Assembly: GCA_964399955.1 (NCBI GenBank)
Contig: CAYNST010000005.1
Coordinates: 1-62,146 of the forward strand
Direction of reading: 5' to 3'
Length of the DNA: 62,146 nucleotides
Source: CAYNST01 sp964399955
Lineage (GTDB): Bacteria > Pseudomonadota > Gammaproteobacteria > Pseudomonadales > Cellvibrionaceae
Position 1 is the first letter of the stretch. Every line of letters starts with the position of its first letter. Below, in pieces: positions 61,963 through 62,146 of the stretch. The notes under the pieces were generated by a model. It made no database searches. It worked only from the letters and a program-made list of their open reading frames with translations, and was not told the DNA's origin. Position numbers and translations under genes: made by a program.

Positions 61963-62146
61963 CACGGGTTCCATTCCCAAATTTTGTTCTCTCCTGTTTC
62001 CAACGCTCTCGGTTCTGGTTTGCTGCACGCTACTTGGGGAATCTTTCTCCCACCGGGCCCAAGAGCCGGGATTCTGCCGGATCAGGCAGAGTGGTCTATA
62101 GTTTTTGAATGATCCCCAAGCTGCTGACTGGACGCCGTTGCCGTTT
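61963..62146. other. window end, no supported gene
   Basis: TCTGCC and GGCAGA form a small hairpin near 62073-62090. An ATG at 62109 opens a frame running off the edge (MIPKLLTGRRCRF), which could be the next gene's start, but no ribosome site is visible. Confidence 0.4.

Overview
The window reads as chromosomal DNA of a Gram-negative gammaproteobacterium. Evidence includes RND and MacAB-type envelope pumps, a CspA-type cold-shock gene with a long leader, a 309-residue Tus-like terminus protein, purE/purK, and a DinG-like helicase next to a FAN1-like nuclease, a pairing I associate with pseudomonads. Cellvibrionales/Pseudomonadales-like marine lineages would fit, but no rRNA or other marker fixes the taxon. 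It is a draft scaffold with two runs of exactly 100 N (14416-14515 and 50219-50318). I saw no tRNA, rRNA, CRISPR array, insertion sequence or prophage.

Layout. 0.2-4.3 kb: RND adaptor and permease, then a NodB-type deacetylase and a YihY-family membrane protein. 6.4-10.7 kb: ABC exporter (ATPase, two different FtsX-type permeases, periplasmic adaptor). 10.8-17.2 kb: YdeP-type molybdopterin oxidoreductase, transglutaminase-like protein, hemolysin III-like protein, exported EF-hand protein, MtfA-like peptidase. 17.4-27.1 kb: envelope and stress genes (second YihY protein, CsbD, DUF2383, lipid kinase, DUF1206, PAP2 phosphatase, Csp, YjdM, SDR), ending in a three-gene general-stress operon. 27.7-31.9 kb: PAP2-like protein, then a leftward set CBS / PII-like / DUF1538 / DUF1538 with ynfA and corA. 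32.4-35.7 kb: UPF0104 flippase-like gene overlapping a fusion of a degenerate phosphoesterase and a GT4 glycosyltransferase. 36.0-39.8 kb: short NfeD, two SPFH proteins, long NfeD protease. 39.9-41.4 kb: msrB, a heavy-metal-associated-like protein, msrA. 42.0-48.7 kb: SulP transporter with universal stress protein, tus, arsS and a TVP38-disulfide reductase fusion. 48.9-56.9 kb: alpha/beta hydrolase, purK/purE, and an operon of FAN1-like nuclease and nuclease-helicase behind a LexA-type box. 57.3-62 kb: degenerate phytochrome hybrid kinase, small membrane protein, HD-GYP protein.

The best leads for something undescribed are these: the DUF1538 x2 / PII / CBS module; the glycolipid-like module whose glycosyltransferase carries a phosphoesterase domain that has lost its metal ligands; the SOS-type promoter over the FAN1/DinG-nuclease pair; the phytochrome kinase lacking the DIP aspartate; and a short intergenic repeat found at four places. 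All functions are inferred from reading the sequence; no database search was run.
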